The notes beneath the pieces are model-generated. The model worked only from the letters and a program-made list of their open reading frames with translations, was not told the origin of the DNA and searched no databases. Below are positions 1-7,263 of a stretch of DNA of 64,000 nucleotides, in pieces. The stretch's first letter is position 1. Every line of letters starts with the position of its first letter. Origin of the DNA: Methylorubrum rhodinum (GTDB taxonomy: Bacteria; Pseudomonadota; Alphaproteobacteria; Rhizobiales; Beijerinckiaceae). The translations under genes were made by a program, and so were the position numbers. The stretch lies in the NCBI RefSeq assembly GCF_014199935.1, contig NZ_JACHOP010000023.1, positions 25,482 to 89,481 on the forward strand. The letters are read 5' to 3'.

Positions 1-5
1 CCATC

Positions 6-503
6 TCACGTGCCTCTTGCGGGCGGGTTGAGCCGCACGATGGTGAGGTTGAGGCAGGCCGCGATGCTGACCCAGGCGAGGTAGGGCAGGTTCAGGAGGC
101 CCGCGAGGAGCGAGGCGTGGCCGGCGGTGAGCGCCAGCGCGACGATGGAGAGCCAGAGCAGGCCGACTTCGGCCAAAGCCCAATCCGGCCGGCGGAGGCG
201 GAAGAAGATCCAGCTCCAGGCGATGTTGAGGACGCTGTTGACCGTGAACGCCGCGACCAGCCGGGTGCGGGCGGCGGGGTCCGGGTCGGCGTTCCAGGCG
301 AGCACCGCGGAGGTGGCGGTGAGAACGATGATGACCGTCCAGATCGGACCGAAGGCCCAGTCCGGCGGCTTCCAGGCGGGGACGCGGAGCGCGAAGTACC
401 AAGCGTCGGTGCGGGTCGCCATCCCGCCCGCCACGGCGACGATCAGCGCCGCGAAGGCGGTGACGAGGGCCGGCCCCCAATCGCCCGCGAGCCAGGCCGT
501 CAC
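6..503 (-). CDS. tspO: TspO/MBR family tryptophan-rich sensory protein
   Basis: A 165-residue, Trp-rich integral membrane protein with about five hydrophobic segments, the size and composition of TspO/MBR (peripheral benzodiazepine receptor homologue). The family binds porphyrins. In Rhodobacter, TspO lowers photosynthesis gene expression under oxygen by affecting tetrapyrrole export or turnover. Segments with WKPPDWAFGPIW and NIAWSWIFF match the family's typical W-P-P...F.P.W and N..W..IFF patterns. The chosen start is GTG at 503, because the reading frame upstream only runs through bchP; this gives a GTGA overlap with the bchP stop codon, so the two are translationally coupled. It sits last in the bchG-pucC-bchP-tspO arm, which fits a porphyrin-related role. 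Confidence 0.9.
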   Translation of the reverse strand: MTAWLAGDWGPALVTAFAALIVAVAGGMATRTDAWYFALRVPAWKPPDWAFGPIWTVIIVLTATSAVLAWNADPDPAARTRLVAAFTVNSVLNIAWSWIFFRLRRPDWALAEVGLLWLSIVALALTAGHASLLAGLLNLPYLAWVSIAACLNLTIVRLNPPARGT

Positions 504-1690
504 GGCGAGACCCAGCGGAACAGGTGCGCCAGATCCTTGAAGAAGATCTTTGCGTGCGCAGCCGGCTTCGCTCGCACCAATTCCTTGTTCATGTAGGCGT
601 CCCAAGTGAGTTGCTGGACGTCCTTGTCCTTGCAGATCGCGACGAAGCGCTCGCGCAGGCCGTCGCTGCGGTACCAGACCCACTGCATCATCCCGAGGAT
701 CCAGAACACGCGCCCGTGCAGCCGCATGAACTTTTTGCGGGCCGTGGTCAGGGCCTTGGCGTCGCCGGTGGCGAGGAAGCTTTCGGCGGCCTCCGCCGAA
801 AGCCGCCCGCCGAGCATGGCGTAGTAGATGCCCTCGCCCGAGGCCGGGGCGACGACGCCGGCCGCGTCGCCCGCGAGCAGCACGTCGCGGCCATTGTCCC
901 AGCGCTTCAGGGGCTTCAAGGGGATCGGCGCGCCCTCGCGGCGCACCGTCTCGCAGGCATCGAGCCCGGTGGAGGCGCGCAGGTCGCGGATCGCCGAGCG
1001 CAGCGAGAACCCTTTCCGCATGCTGCCGGTGCCGATGCTCATCGTGTCGCCGTGGGGGAAGATCCAGGCGTAGAAGTCCGGCGAGAGGCGGCCCTGGTAG
1101 TAGACGTCGCAGCGGGTGCCGTCGTGGGTCTCGCTCGGGGGGCTGCGGACGATCTCGTGATAGGCGAAGACCTGCCGCATCTTGGCGTGGCCCGGAATCT
1201 CCGCCCGCCCGACCGGCGAGCCCGCCCCGTCGGCGCCGATGACGAGGCGGGCCTTCACTTGGATCTCCGGCCCGTCCTTGCCCGCCCGGTAATGCACCGT
1301 CGTCGCGCCCTCATCGCGAGAGATGCGCTCGAACAGGCCGTCGCGGCACTCCGCACCGGCAAGGCGGGCGCGGTCGCGCAGCCAGGGATCGAACTGGGCG
1401 CGGTCGACCATGCCGACGAAGCCGTCGCCCACCGGCATGTCCACGTGGCGCGCGCTCGGCGCGATCATCCGGGCGCTGCGGATGCGGGCGAGCAGCAGGT
1501 CGTCGGGGATCGCGAAGTCGCGGATCAGGCGCGGCGGGATCGCGCCGCCGCAGGGCTTGATCCGGCCCGCCCGGTCGAGGAGCAACACCCGGCGGCCGGC
1601 GCGGGCGAGATCGGTCGCCGCGGTGGCACCCGCGGGACCGCCGCCCACCACCACGACGTCGAAGGTCTCGGGAGCGCCGTGGTGGGTCAT
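500..1690 (-). CDS. bchP: Geranylgeranyl diphosphate/geranylgeranyl-bacteriochlorophyll reductase
   Basis: BchP reduces the geranylgeranyl tail (three double bonds) to phytyl using NAD(P)H, the last step of bacteriochlorophyll a synthesis, at the membrane. The 396-residue protein begins with an FAD-binding Rossmann motif (VVVVGGGPAGATAA, about residues 12-25). It continues with the conserved CGGAIPPRLI stretch near residue 48 and the second FAD motif LLAGDAAGVVAPASGEGI near residue 270, both hallmarks of the geranylgeranyl reductase family. Length matches the family (about 390-400). It lies 4 bp downstream of the PucC-like gene and overlaps tspO, so it belongs to the leftward operon starting at bchG. 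Confidence 0.96.
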   Translation of the reverse strand: MTHHGAPETFDVVVVGGGPAGATAATDLARAGRRVLLLDRAGRIKPCGGAIPPRLIRDFAIPDDLLLARIRSARMIAPSARHVDMPVGDGFVGMVDRAQFDPWLRDRARLAGAECRDGLFERISRDEGATTVHYRAGKDGPEIQVKARLVIGADGAGSPVGRAEIPGHAKMRQVFAYHEIVRSPPSETHDGTRCDVYYQGRLSPDFYAWIFPHGDTMSIGTGSMRKGFSLRSAIRDLRASTGLDACETVRREGAPIPLKPLKRWDNGRDVLLAGDAAGVVAPASGEGIYYAMLGGRLSAEAAESFLATGDAKALTTARKKFMRLHGRVFWILGMMQWVWYRSDGLRERFVAICKDKDVQQLTWDAYMNKELVRAKPAAHAKIFFKDLAHLFRWVSP

Positions 1691-1694
1691 GGGG

Positions 1695-3062
1695 CTACCT
1701 CGCGTCGAATCCGGGATGGAGCTGGAAGGAGGCCGCCTGCGCCAGCGGGTTGGCGCGCCGCCCGACGGAGGCGTGCTCGACCCGCAGGGCGATCAACAGG
1801 GCGACGATGAACAGCACGGCCTCGGCCGCGAAGACCGTGGCGTAGGCGGTGACCGGCTCGGTCGCGACGAGGCGGGCCAGATCGACCGCGAGCGTTCCCA
1901 GGAAACCGCCCGCGCCGAAGGCGACGCCCTGCGCTGCGCCCCACACGCCCATGCGGGTGCCGCGCTCGGCCTCGCCGCCGCGGCCGGCCAGCGCCATCAT
2001 CGAGCCGATGGCGGCGACCGCGTAGACGCCGTTGCCGAAGCCGAGCGCAGCGACCGCCGCCCGAAGCGGGAAATCGGGCCCGATCGGACCGCCTAAGGCG
2101 ATGGCCCCCAGCGCCAGCGCCGAGAGGCCGCAGCCGACCGCCGTCCAGACCTTCAGCGAACCGAGCAGGGGCCCACCGATGAAGACGGTGATGCCGGCGA
2201 CAAAGAGCATGCCGGCGAGCACGCCGCCGTGCTGAAGCCCGGCGAGCTTGGTGGTGGCGCCGGGCGTCATCGCGAAGACGAGGCCGGCATAGGGCTCCAA
2301 GATCAGTTCCTGCGCGCTGTAGGCCAGCATCGAGACGAAGATGAACAGCGTGAAGCGCCGCGCCGCGGGCTCCGCCAGCACCTGCGCCAGCACCGCACGG
2401 AACGGTTTTCTGGGCGTCTGGGGTGCGCTCGACGGCAGGCGCCGCGGTTCGAGCCCGAAAACGGCGAGCGTCGCCACCGCGAAGGCAATCGCCGACACGG
2501 TGCCGGAGACGGCGACCAGCCGCAGGCCCGAGAACGGATCGAGGAAGTGTCCTGCGAGCGGCGCCGTGACGGCGAAGCCCGCGATCATCATCACCCAGAC
2601 GATGGTCGCCGCCGCGCCGCGGCGGCTCGATTCGACGCCGGTGGCGAGCAGGACGAGGAGGTTGGTGCCCGCCGCGCCGGCGCCCATGCCGACGAGGAGG
2701 AAGGAGAATACCGCCAGCGCCAGCCCCGCGGCGAGCGCGGTCTCAGCCAGAGCCGTCGCGACCGCGGCGCCGAAGCCGCCGAGGCAGAGCGCGGCCATGC
2801 CGCCGATGATCCACGTAGTGCGCCGCCCGCCGACATCCGAGCCGTAGCCCCAGCGCGGGCGCAGCACCTGCGCCGCGTAGTGGAGCGCCACCAGCGCGCC
2901 CGGCACGATCGCGGGCAGCGCCAGTTCCACCACCATCACCCGGTTGATCGTCGAGGTCATCAGCACGACCACGGCGCCGAGCGCCGTCTGGACGAGGCCG
3001 AGCCGGACGATCTGGAGCCAGGAGAACGAAGTCGAGAGGGAGGAGGCAGGGGCGTTGCTCAT
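1695..3062 (-). CDS. PucC/BCD-family MFS transporter (bch2-like)
   Basis: A 455-residue polytopic protein of the BCD (bacteriochlorophyll delivery) branch of the major facilitator superfamily, which includes PucC, LhaA and the ORF428/bch2 protein of Rhodobacter. These proteins are thought to deliver bacteriochlorophyll to, or assemble, light-harvesting complexes. Visible marks are about 12 hydrophobic segments, the early STINRVMVVELALPA motif and the SAQELILEPYAGLVF segment in the second half, both also present in LhaA elsewhere in this window. The start codon ATG overlaps the bchG stop (ATGA). Its place between bchG and bchP is the classic alphaproteobacterial arrangement. Which antenna it serves cannot be told from sequence. 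Confidence 0.93.
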   Translation of the reverse strand: MSNAPASSLSTSFSWLQIVRLGLVQTALGAVVVLMTSTINRVMVVELALPAIVPGALVALHYAAQVLRPRWGYGSDVGGRRTTWIIGGMAALCLGGFGAAVATALAETALAAGLALAVFSFLLVGMGAGAAGTNLLVLLATGVESSRRGAAATIVWVMMIAGFAVTAPLAGHFLDPFSGLRLVAVSGTVSAIAFAVATLAVFGLEPRRLPSSAPQTPRKPFRAVLAQVLAEPAARRFTLFIFVSMLAYSAQELILEPYAGLVFAMTPGATTKLAGLQHGGVLAGMLFVAGITVFIGGPLLGSLKVWTAVGCGLSALALGAIALGGPIGPDFPLRAAVAALGFGNGVYAVAAIGSMMALAGRGGEAERGTRMGVWGAAQGVAFGAGGFLGTLAVDLARLVATEPVTAYATVFAAEAVLFIVALLIALRVEHASVGRRANPLAQAASFQLHPGFDAR

Positions 3063-3946
3063 GACCCGACCCCTTGCACGAGGGGCCGCAGGGCGAAAGC
3101 CGCGACCAGCATGCCGACCACGTAGAGGGTGGTGCCGGTGCCGTTGTACCAGGCCGCGCGCGCGCGCGGCTCCTTGAGGAAGCGCGCCATCAGGGCGAGC
3201 TGGCCGGCGAGCAGCAGGCCGACCGCGCCCGCATGCCACGGCCGGTCCCAGCTCAGCAGCAGGGAGACCACCACGGTCTGCGGCAGCGCCATCACGAGGC
3301 AGGCGAACAGGGCGGCGTAGCGCGGACCCATCTGCACGGGGATCGAGCGCAGTCCGAGCGCCCGGTCGCCCTCGATCGACTTGAAGTCGTTCAGCGTCAT
3401 GATGCCGTGGGCGCCGATGGCGTAGAGCAGCGCGACGGCGACGACGCGGCTGTCCGGCATCGCGGCGGCCATCACGGCGGCACCGGTGAACCAGGGCAGG
3501 CCCTCGTAGCAGAGGCCGCAGGCCGCGTTGCCCCACCAGCCGTTGCGCTTCAGCCGGATCGGCGGTGCGGAGTAGATCCAGGCCAGCACGAGGCCGAACA
3601 GGGCGGCCCCGAGAATCCAGGGGCCGAGCATCGCGGCAACGAGGAGCGACAGCACCGTCCAGCCCGCTGCGAGATAGAGCCCCCAGCGCCCCGGGATGCG
3701 CCCGGAGGGAATCGGCCGGTCCGGCTCGTTGATGGCGTCGACGTGGCGGTCGAACCAGTCGTTCGCCGCCTGGCTGGTCGCACAGACCAGCGGGCCGGCG
3801 AGCACAACCCCCGCGGCGATCACCGGCCACTGCCCCGAAGGCGCTTGGCCCGAGGACACGACCCCGCAGGCGAAGGCCCACATCGGTGCGAACCACGTGA
3901 TGGGCTTGAGAAGCTCGACGACTGCGCTGGGTGCGGGCGTGGCCAT
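3059..3946 (-). CDS. bchG: Bacteriochlorophyll a synthase (bacteriochlorophyllide esterifying)
   Basis: BchG, a UbiA-superfamily prenyltransferase, esterifies bacteriochlorophyllide a with geranylgeranyl (or phytyl) diphosphate at the inner membrane. The 295-residue protein has the polyprenyl diphosphate/Mg-binding motif NDWFDRHVDAINEPDRPIP (residues 62-80) and the second acidic motif LNDFKSIEGD near residue 205, with eight to nine hydrophobic segments. Length agrees with the family (about 290-305). It is the first gene of the leftward bchG-pucC-bchP-tspO operon. Two palindromes of the PpsR type sit 30-72 bp upstream of its start, so repression by PpsR under oxygen is likely. Confidence 0.96.
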   Translation of the reverse strand: MATPAPSAVVELLKPITWFAPMWAFACGVVSSGQAPSGQWPVIAAGVVLAGPLVCATSQAANDWFDRHVDAINEPDRPIPSGRIPGRWGLYLAAGWTVLSLLVAAMLGPWILGAALFGLVLAWIYSAPPIRLKRNGWWGNAACGLCYEGLPWFTGAAVMAAAMPDSRVVAVALLYAIGAHGIMTLNDFKSIEGDRALGLRSIPVQMGPRYAALFACLVMALPQTVVVSLLLSWDRPWHAGAVGLLLAGQLALMARFLKEPRARAAWYNGTGTTLYVVGMLVAAFALRPLVQGVGS

Positions 3947-3975
3947 GCCCGACGCTAGTGAGCCGCACCGCCGTG

Positions 3976-4018
3976 TGTCAAGTGAACTTTACACTTGCAC
4001 TGTCACACTGCTGCGACA
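3976..4018. promoter_or_regulatory. Tandem PpsR/CrtJ operators upstream of bchG
   Basis: Two exact TGT-N12-ACA palindromes occur back to back: TGTCAAGTGAACTTTACA at 3976-3993 and TGTCACACTGCTGCGACA at 4001-4018, separated by 7 bp. This is the established consensus and spacing for cooperative PpsR/CrtJ binding on photosynthesis promoters. They lie between ppsR (ends at 4124) and bchG (starts at 3946), immediately upstream of bchG. The spacing suggests cooperative tetramer binding and repression of the bchG operon; this is inference from the motif. Confidence 0.85.
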
Positions 4019-4123
4019 TTGGATCGGTTTGCCGGCGTGCAAGATAATTCCTGCAACTGGCATCGGATGCCGGTGCCGCATCTGTGATCCGCAGGGATCG
4101 ACATTCTCCGACAGGACCGCGGT

Positions 4124-5590
4124 TCACTGCTCGCGGTCGGGTCCCAGCTCGGCGTCACCCGCGTCGAGATCGCCGATGCCGTAGCGACGCATCTTCGCAT
4201 AAAGACCCTGGCGGCTGAGGCCCAGCATCTCGGCGGCCGAGGCGCGGTTGTCCCGTGTGATGCGGAGCGCCGCCTCGATGCAGAGCTTCTCGATCAGGTC
4301 GGTCGTCTCGCGCACCAGCGCCTTCATCGAGACCCGGCCGACCAGTTCGGTCATCTGCTCGACGGAGCGGGGCAGGTCGTGTCCGCTCGTATGGACCGGG
4401 GCGGCCCGGCGCGGCGTCGCCCGGATGGTGAAGCCGAGGCAGGGCTGCTCGGCCGCGGGAGCGGAGACGGCGGCGACCTCGACCTCCTCGACCGAGCCGT
4501 AGGCGCCGCGCATCACCGTGGAGAAGTGGCGCACCGAGCCGTGCTCACGCAACGTCGTGAACAGGGCGAGGGCCTCGGTCTCCTCGCGCCCGAGCCAGCG
4601 GTCGAGGGCCTGGCCGCGCACCTGCTCCTCGGTGGCGAGCTGCACGAGGTCGAGGAAGGCGGTGTTGGCGGTGAGGATGCGCCGGCCCGGATCGGTTACG
4701 ACGAAGGCCTCGGGCATCCGCCGAATCACGTCGAGGGCGCCCCCGTCCGAGGGCTGCCCGGCCTGCGCCGAGGCCAGCGGCGAGAGGCGCAGAAGGATCG
4801 AGGTCGAGCCCTCGCCGCGGAACAGCGAGGCCGAGAGCCGGGTCTCGCCCCGGCCGCCGCTGAGCCGCGCGACGAGGTCGCCGGCCTGCCCCGAGGCGCG
4901 AAGCCCCGCGAACAGCACGGCGATGTCGCGGGTGGTCGAGACCTCGAACAGGTCGGCGACGTCCTGGCCCAGGATGCGCTTCGGCGGCCGGCCGAGGAGG
5001 CGGGCCGCGGCCGGGTTCGCCTCGGTGACGCGCCGCGTGCCGGCATCGGCCACCAGCACCGGCTCGCCGGAGAGCTGGAACAGCAGCTTGTAGCGGGTCT
5101 CGGCGGAGCGCAGCCGGTCGTAGTCGCGCTCCAACGCCTGCTGCGTGTCGGCGAGCCGCCGCTGCAGCCCGGCCAGCGTCCGCAGGTCCTGGCCCACGAC
5201 GATGATCGGCCCGCCCTTGCGCGGGCGCAGACCCGCATAGCGGATCGGCACGTCCGGGCCGTTGCGGGAGGGGTGGTTCACCTGCCGCCAGCGGGTCATC
5301 GTCCCGGTGGCGGCGTCACGCAGCAGCGCGTCGATCTTCGGTCGGCTCTCGACGGTGACCGTGTCGATCCACGGCCGCCCGCGCCAGGAGGCGATGTCCT
5401 CCGATTCGAGATCGAGCGCGCCGGAGGCGGTCTCTTGGATCACCCCGTCCTCGCCGACGATCATCGAGATGTCGCTCGTGGCCGCAAGCAGGAGCCCGGC
5501 CGCCTCGCTGTCGAGGAGACCGGCCGCCTGTTGCAGCGCCGGAGAGGGCCGCTGCGGGGGATGGCTCGCCAAGCTGCTCAAGATCACCAC
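4124..5590 (-). CDS. ppsR: PpsR/CrtJ transcriptional repressor of photosynthesis genes
   Basis: PpsR represses bch, crt and puc genes under oxygen or strong light by binding TGT-N12-ACA. The 488-residue protein has an N-terminal PAS-like region (about 30-140), a helical linker with a Q-rich stretch (about 140-165), two further PAS domains (about 165-275 and 285-390), and a C-terminal Fis-type helix-turn-helix (about 430-475, ending SRQGLYAKMRRYGI). Only two cysteines are present, Cys384 and Cys437. Cys437 in the helix-turn-helix (EKLCIEAAL) matches the redox-active cysteine of Rhodobacter CrtJ/PpsR. The second, inter-domain cysteine of R. sphaeroides PpsR has no counterpart at the equivalent place. 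The gene lies downstream of aerR and upstream of bchG, whose promoter carries its operators. Confidence 0.95.
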   Translation of the reverse strand: MVILSSLASHPPQRPSPALQQAAGLLDSEAAGLLLAATSDISMIVGEDGVIQETASGALDLESEDIASWRGRPWIDTVTVESRPKIDALLRDAATGTMTRWRQVNHPSRNGPDVPIRYAGLRPRKGGPIIVVGQDLRTLAGLQRRLADTQQALERDYDRLRSAETRYKLLFQLSGEPVLVADAGTRRVTEANPAAARLLGRPPKRILGQDVADLFEVSTTRDIAVLFAGLRASGQAGDLVARLSGGRGETRLSASLFRGEGSTSILLRLSPLASAQAGQPSDGGALDVIRRMPEAFVVTDPGRRILTANTAFLDLVQLATEEQVRGQALDRWLGREETEALALFTTLREHGSVRHFSTVMRGAYGSVEEVEVAAVSAPAAEQPCLGFTIRATPRRAAPVHTSGHDLPRSVEQMTELVGRVSMKALVRETTDLIEKLCIEAALRITRDNRASAAEMLGLSRQGLYAKMRRYGIGDLDAGDAELGPDREQ

Positions 5591-5617
5591 TTCGTGATGG
5601 CGCGAAAGGAGGTCCTT

Positions 5618-6505
5618 TCAACAGGCTCGGGACCGCATTTCAAGCAAGCTCTCGGAAATCAAGGGGGCAAGGCGCCCATCCTCGGCGGTCGCATCGGCGC
5701 CCACGACGCTCACGTGGTCGGGGTGGCGCACGAAATACGGCCCGCCGACGAGGATCTTCAGCGACGGATTGTTCGAAGCCCGACGCAGGCCCGCGATGGT
5801 CTGCGAAAGCCTGGGGACAAGTACGTCGCAGGAGAGCGTCAGACCGACCACGTCGAACCATTCGTGGGCGACGAGTTCGGCCGGATCGACGCCGGCATCC
5901 TGCCCGGCGGTGGTCACGTCCCAGCCCGACTCGCGGAAGATGCCGGCGAGCACCGCGAGACAGAACACGTGGGTCTCGCCGGGGCAGGGCAGCATCAGGA
6001 TGCTGCGCCCGCGCGGCTCCACGCTGTCGTCGCCGAACCGGGCGCAGAGATCGCGGACGACCGCCTGGAGCCGCCCGAGCGCCACCGTGACCTCGATGAA
6101 GTCGCAGATGTCGTCCTCCCACAGGCGCCCGAGCTGGCGCGCGGCGGGCGTCAGCAGCTCGACCAGCACGCTCTCCAGCGTGAGGCCTTCGTCGAGGAAG
6201 CGCAGGAGGTGAAGGGTGAGGTCGCCCTCGGCTCGGGACAGCAGCAGATCGCACAGCCGCTCGACGTCCTCCGGGTTCGGCTGACGGTCCTGCAGCGGGG
6301 GCGCCGGCTTCGTGCGGGGGCGATGGACCAGCATGAGCCGGGGCAGGATCTCCGCTTCGACCACGCCCGCGAGGCGGCGGCGCATGCGCTCCGCATCCGG
6401 CTGAACGTCGAAGGCGGACGCCGCCAGCGTCTCACCGCTCACACTGCAGTCCCGCGCGGGCGCTGGGAGCTCCAGGCGTTCGCCGTAATGCCTCCAGCCT
6501 CCCAT
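5618..6505 (-). CDS. aerR: AerR/PpaA-type B12-binding antirepressor of PpsR
   Basis: A 295-residue cytoplasmic protein with a helical cap region (about 75-155, with W129) and a C-terminal cobalamin-binding Rossmann-like domain (about 165-290). The motif PGETHVFCLAVLAGIF (175-190) places His179 where the classical DxHxxG histidine ligates cobalt; the Asp and Gly of that motif are replaced, as in AerR/PpaA proteins. Known members bind B12 in a light-dependent way and interact with CrtJ/PpsR to relieve or tune repression. It lies 27 bp upstream of ppsR on the same strand, the usual arrangement. The first 30 residues are poorly conserved, so an internal start (for example Met41) cannot be excluded. 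Confidence 0.9.
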   Translation of the reverse strand: MGGWRHYGERLELPAPARDCSVSGETLAASAFDVQPDAERMRRRLAGVVEAEILPRLMLVHRPRTKPAPPLQDRQPNPEDVERLCDLLLSRAEGDLTLHLLRFLDEGLTLESVLVELLTPAARQLGRLWEDDICDFIEVTVALGRLQAVVRDLCARFGDDSVEPRGRSILMLPCPGETHVFCLAVLAGIFRESGWDVTTAGQDAGVDPAELVAHEWFDVVGLTLSCDVLVPRLSQTIAGLRRASNNPSLKILVGGPYFVRHPDHVSVVGADATAEDGRLAPLISESLLEMRSRAC

Positions 6506-6607
6506 AGGCCTCTCCCAAACAGCAGCGGATCAAGCAGGTTAATGCAGGATACCCTGTCGCGCCTCTTAGCTGGACGTGTTCAGCTTCACGATACGCCTCT
6601 TCCGTGC

Positions 6608-6641
6608 GTTGGCAATGCCTTCGAATGAATACAATGCCAAC
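6608..6641. promoter_or_regulatory. Inverted repeat in the aerR-bchF divergent promoter region
   Basis: The 7-bp arms GTTGGCA (6608-6614) and TGCCAAC (6635-6641) form a perfect inverted repeat with a 20-bp spacer in the 254-bp divergent region. The arm centres are 27 bp apart, which could suit a dimeric regulator contacting nearly the same face of DNA. A degenerate PpsR-like site (TGC-N12-ACA, 6616-6633) lies within it. No regulator can be named from sequence. Confidence 0.4.
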
Positions 6642-6660
6642 AAGTGTCAGCGCGCCAGAG

Positions 6661-6678
6661 CGTCAAGCTGGATTGACA
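6661..6678. promoter_or_regulatory. Near-consensus PpsR operator upstream of bchF
   Basis: CGTCAAGCTGGATTGACA keeps N12 spacing and the right half of the TGT-N12-ACA consensus, with a single change (CGT for TGT). It is 81 bp upstream of the bchF start and 156 bp upstream of the aerR start. It is therefore a reasonable but weaker candidate for PpsR control of the bchF operon and possibly aerR. Confidence 0.5.
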
Positions 6679-6759
6679 CTTTGGCCGGGCTCGGCCTAGG
6701 CTTCGTTCGGGAAGAGGCCCTGCGAAGACGGGGTCCGAGGCAGAGCGGAGGCGGACGCC

Positions 6760-7263
6760 ATGCGGCCACGCCAGGGCCAGCAAAGAGCGCTCTACACGAG
6801 CGAAGAGCGCCGGCGGCGCGACGCCTCGCCGTGGACCCTGGTCCAGGGCCTGCTGGCCCCGCTGCAATTCCTGGTTTTCCTCGTGAGCGTCGCCCTGGTG
6901 GTGCGGACGCTGGCGACCGGCGCCGGGGCGGAAGCCGCCCACGCCTCGATCGTGATCAAGACGCTCGTCCTCTACGCCATCATGGTGACGGGCTCGATCT
7001 GGGAGAAGGCCGTGTTCGGCCGCTACCTGTTCGCCCCGGCCTTCTACTGGGAGGACGTGTTCAGCATGCTGGTGCTGGCGCTGCACACGGCCTACCTCGC
7101 CGCCCTGACGACCGGCGCGCTCGACACGCACGGCCTGCTCGTCCTCGCGCTCGCCGCCTATGCCACGTACCTGATCAATGCCGGGCAGTTCCTGCTGAAG
7201 CTGCGGGCGGCCCGCCTCGAAGCGCCGACCCCGATGGCGCTCGCCGGGGAGAGCGCCCGATGA
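6760..7263 (+). CDS. bchF: 2-vinyl bacteriochlorophyllide hydratase
   Basis: BchF hydrates the 3-vinyl group of (bacterio)chlorophyllide to 3-hydroxyethyl, on the way to the 3-acetyl group of bacteriochlorophyll a. The 167-residue protein has about four hydrophobic segments and the family's YTSEERRRRDASPWTLVQG start and GSIWEKAVFGRYLFAPAF core. Length is normal (about 160-175). It is the first gene of the rightward operon and its stop overlaps the bchN start (ATGA). Confidence 0.95.
   Translation: MRPRQGQQRALYTSEERRRRDASPWTLVQGLLAPLQFLVFLVSVALVVRTLATGAGAEAAHASIVIKTLVLYAIMVTGSIWEKAVFGRYLFAPAFYWEDVFSMLVLALHTAYLAALTTGALDTHGLLVLALAAYATYLINAGQFLLKLRAARLEAPTPMALAGESAR

Noticed and set aside
3063..3968. 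N-terminal extension of the PucC-like protein
   Set aside because: It is an out-of-frame reading of bchG; the ATG at 3062 overlaps the bchG stop and starts the real protein.
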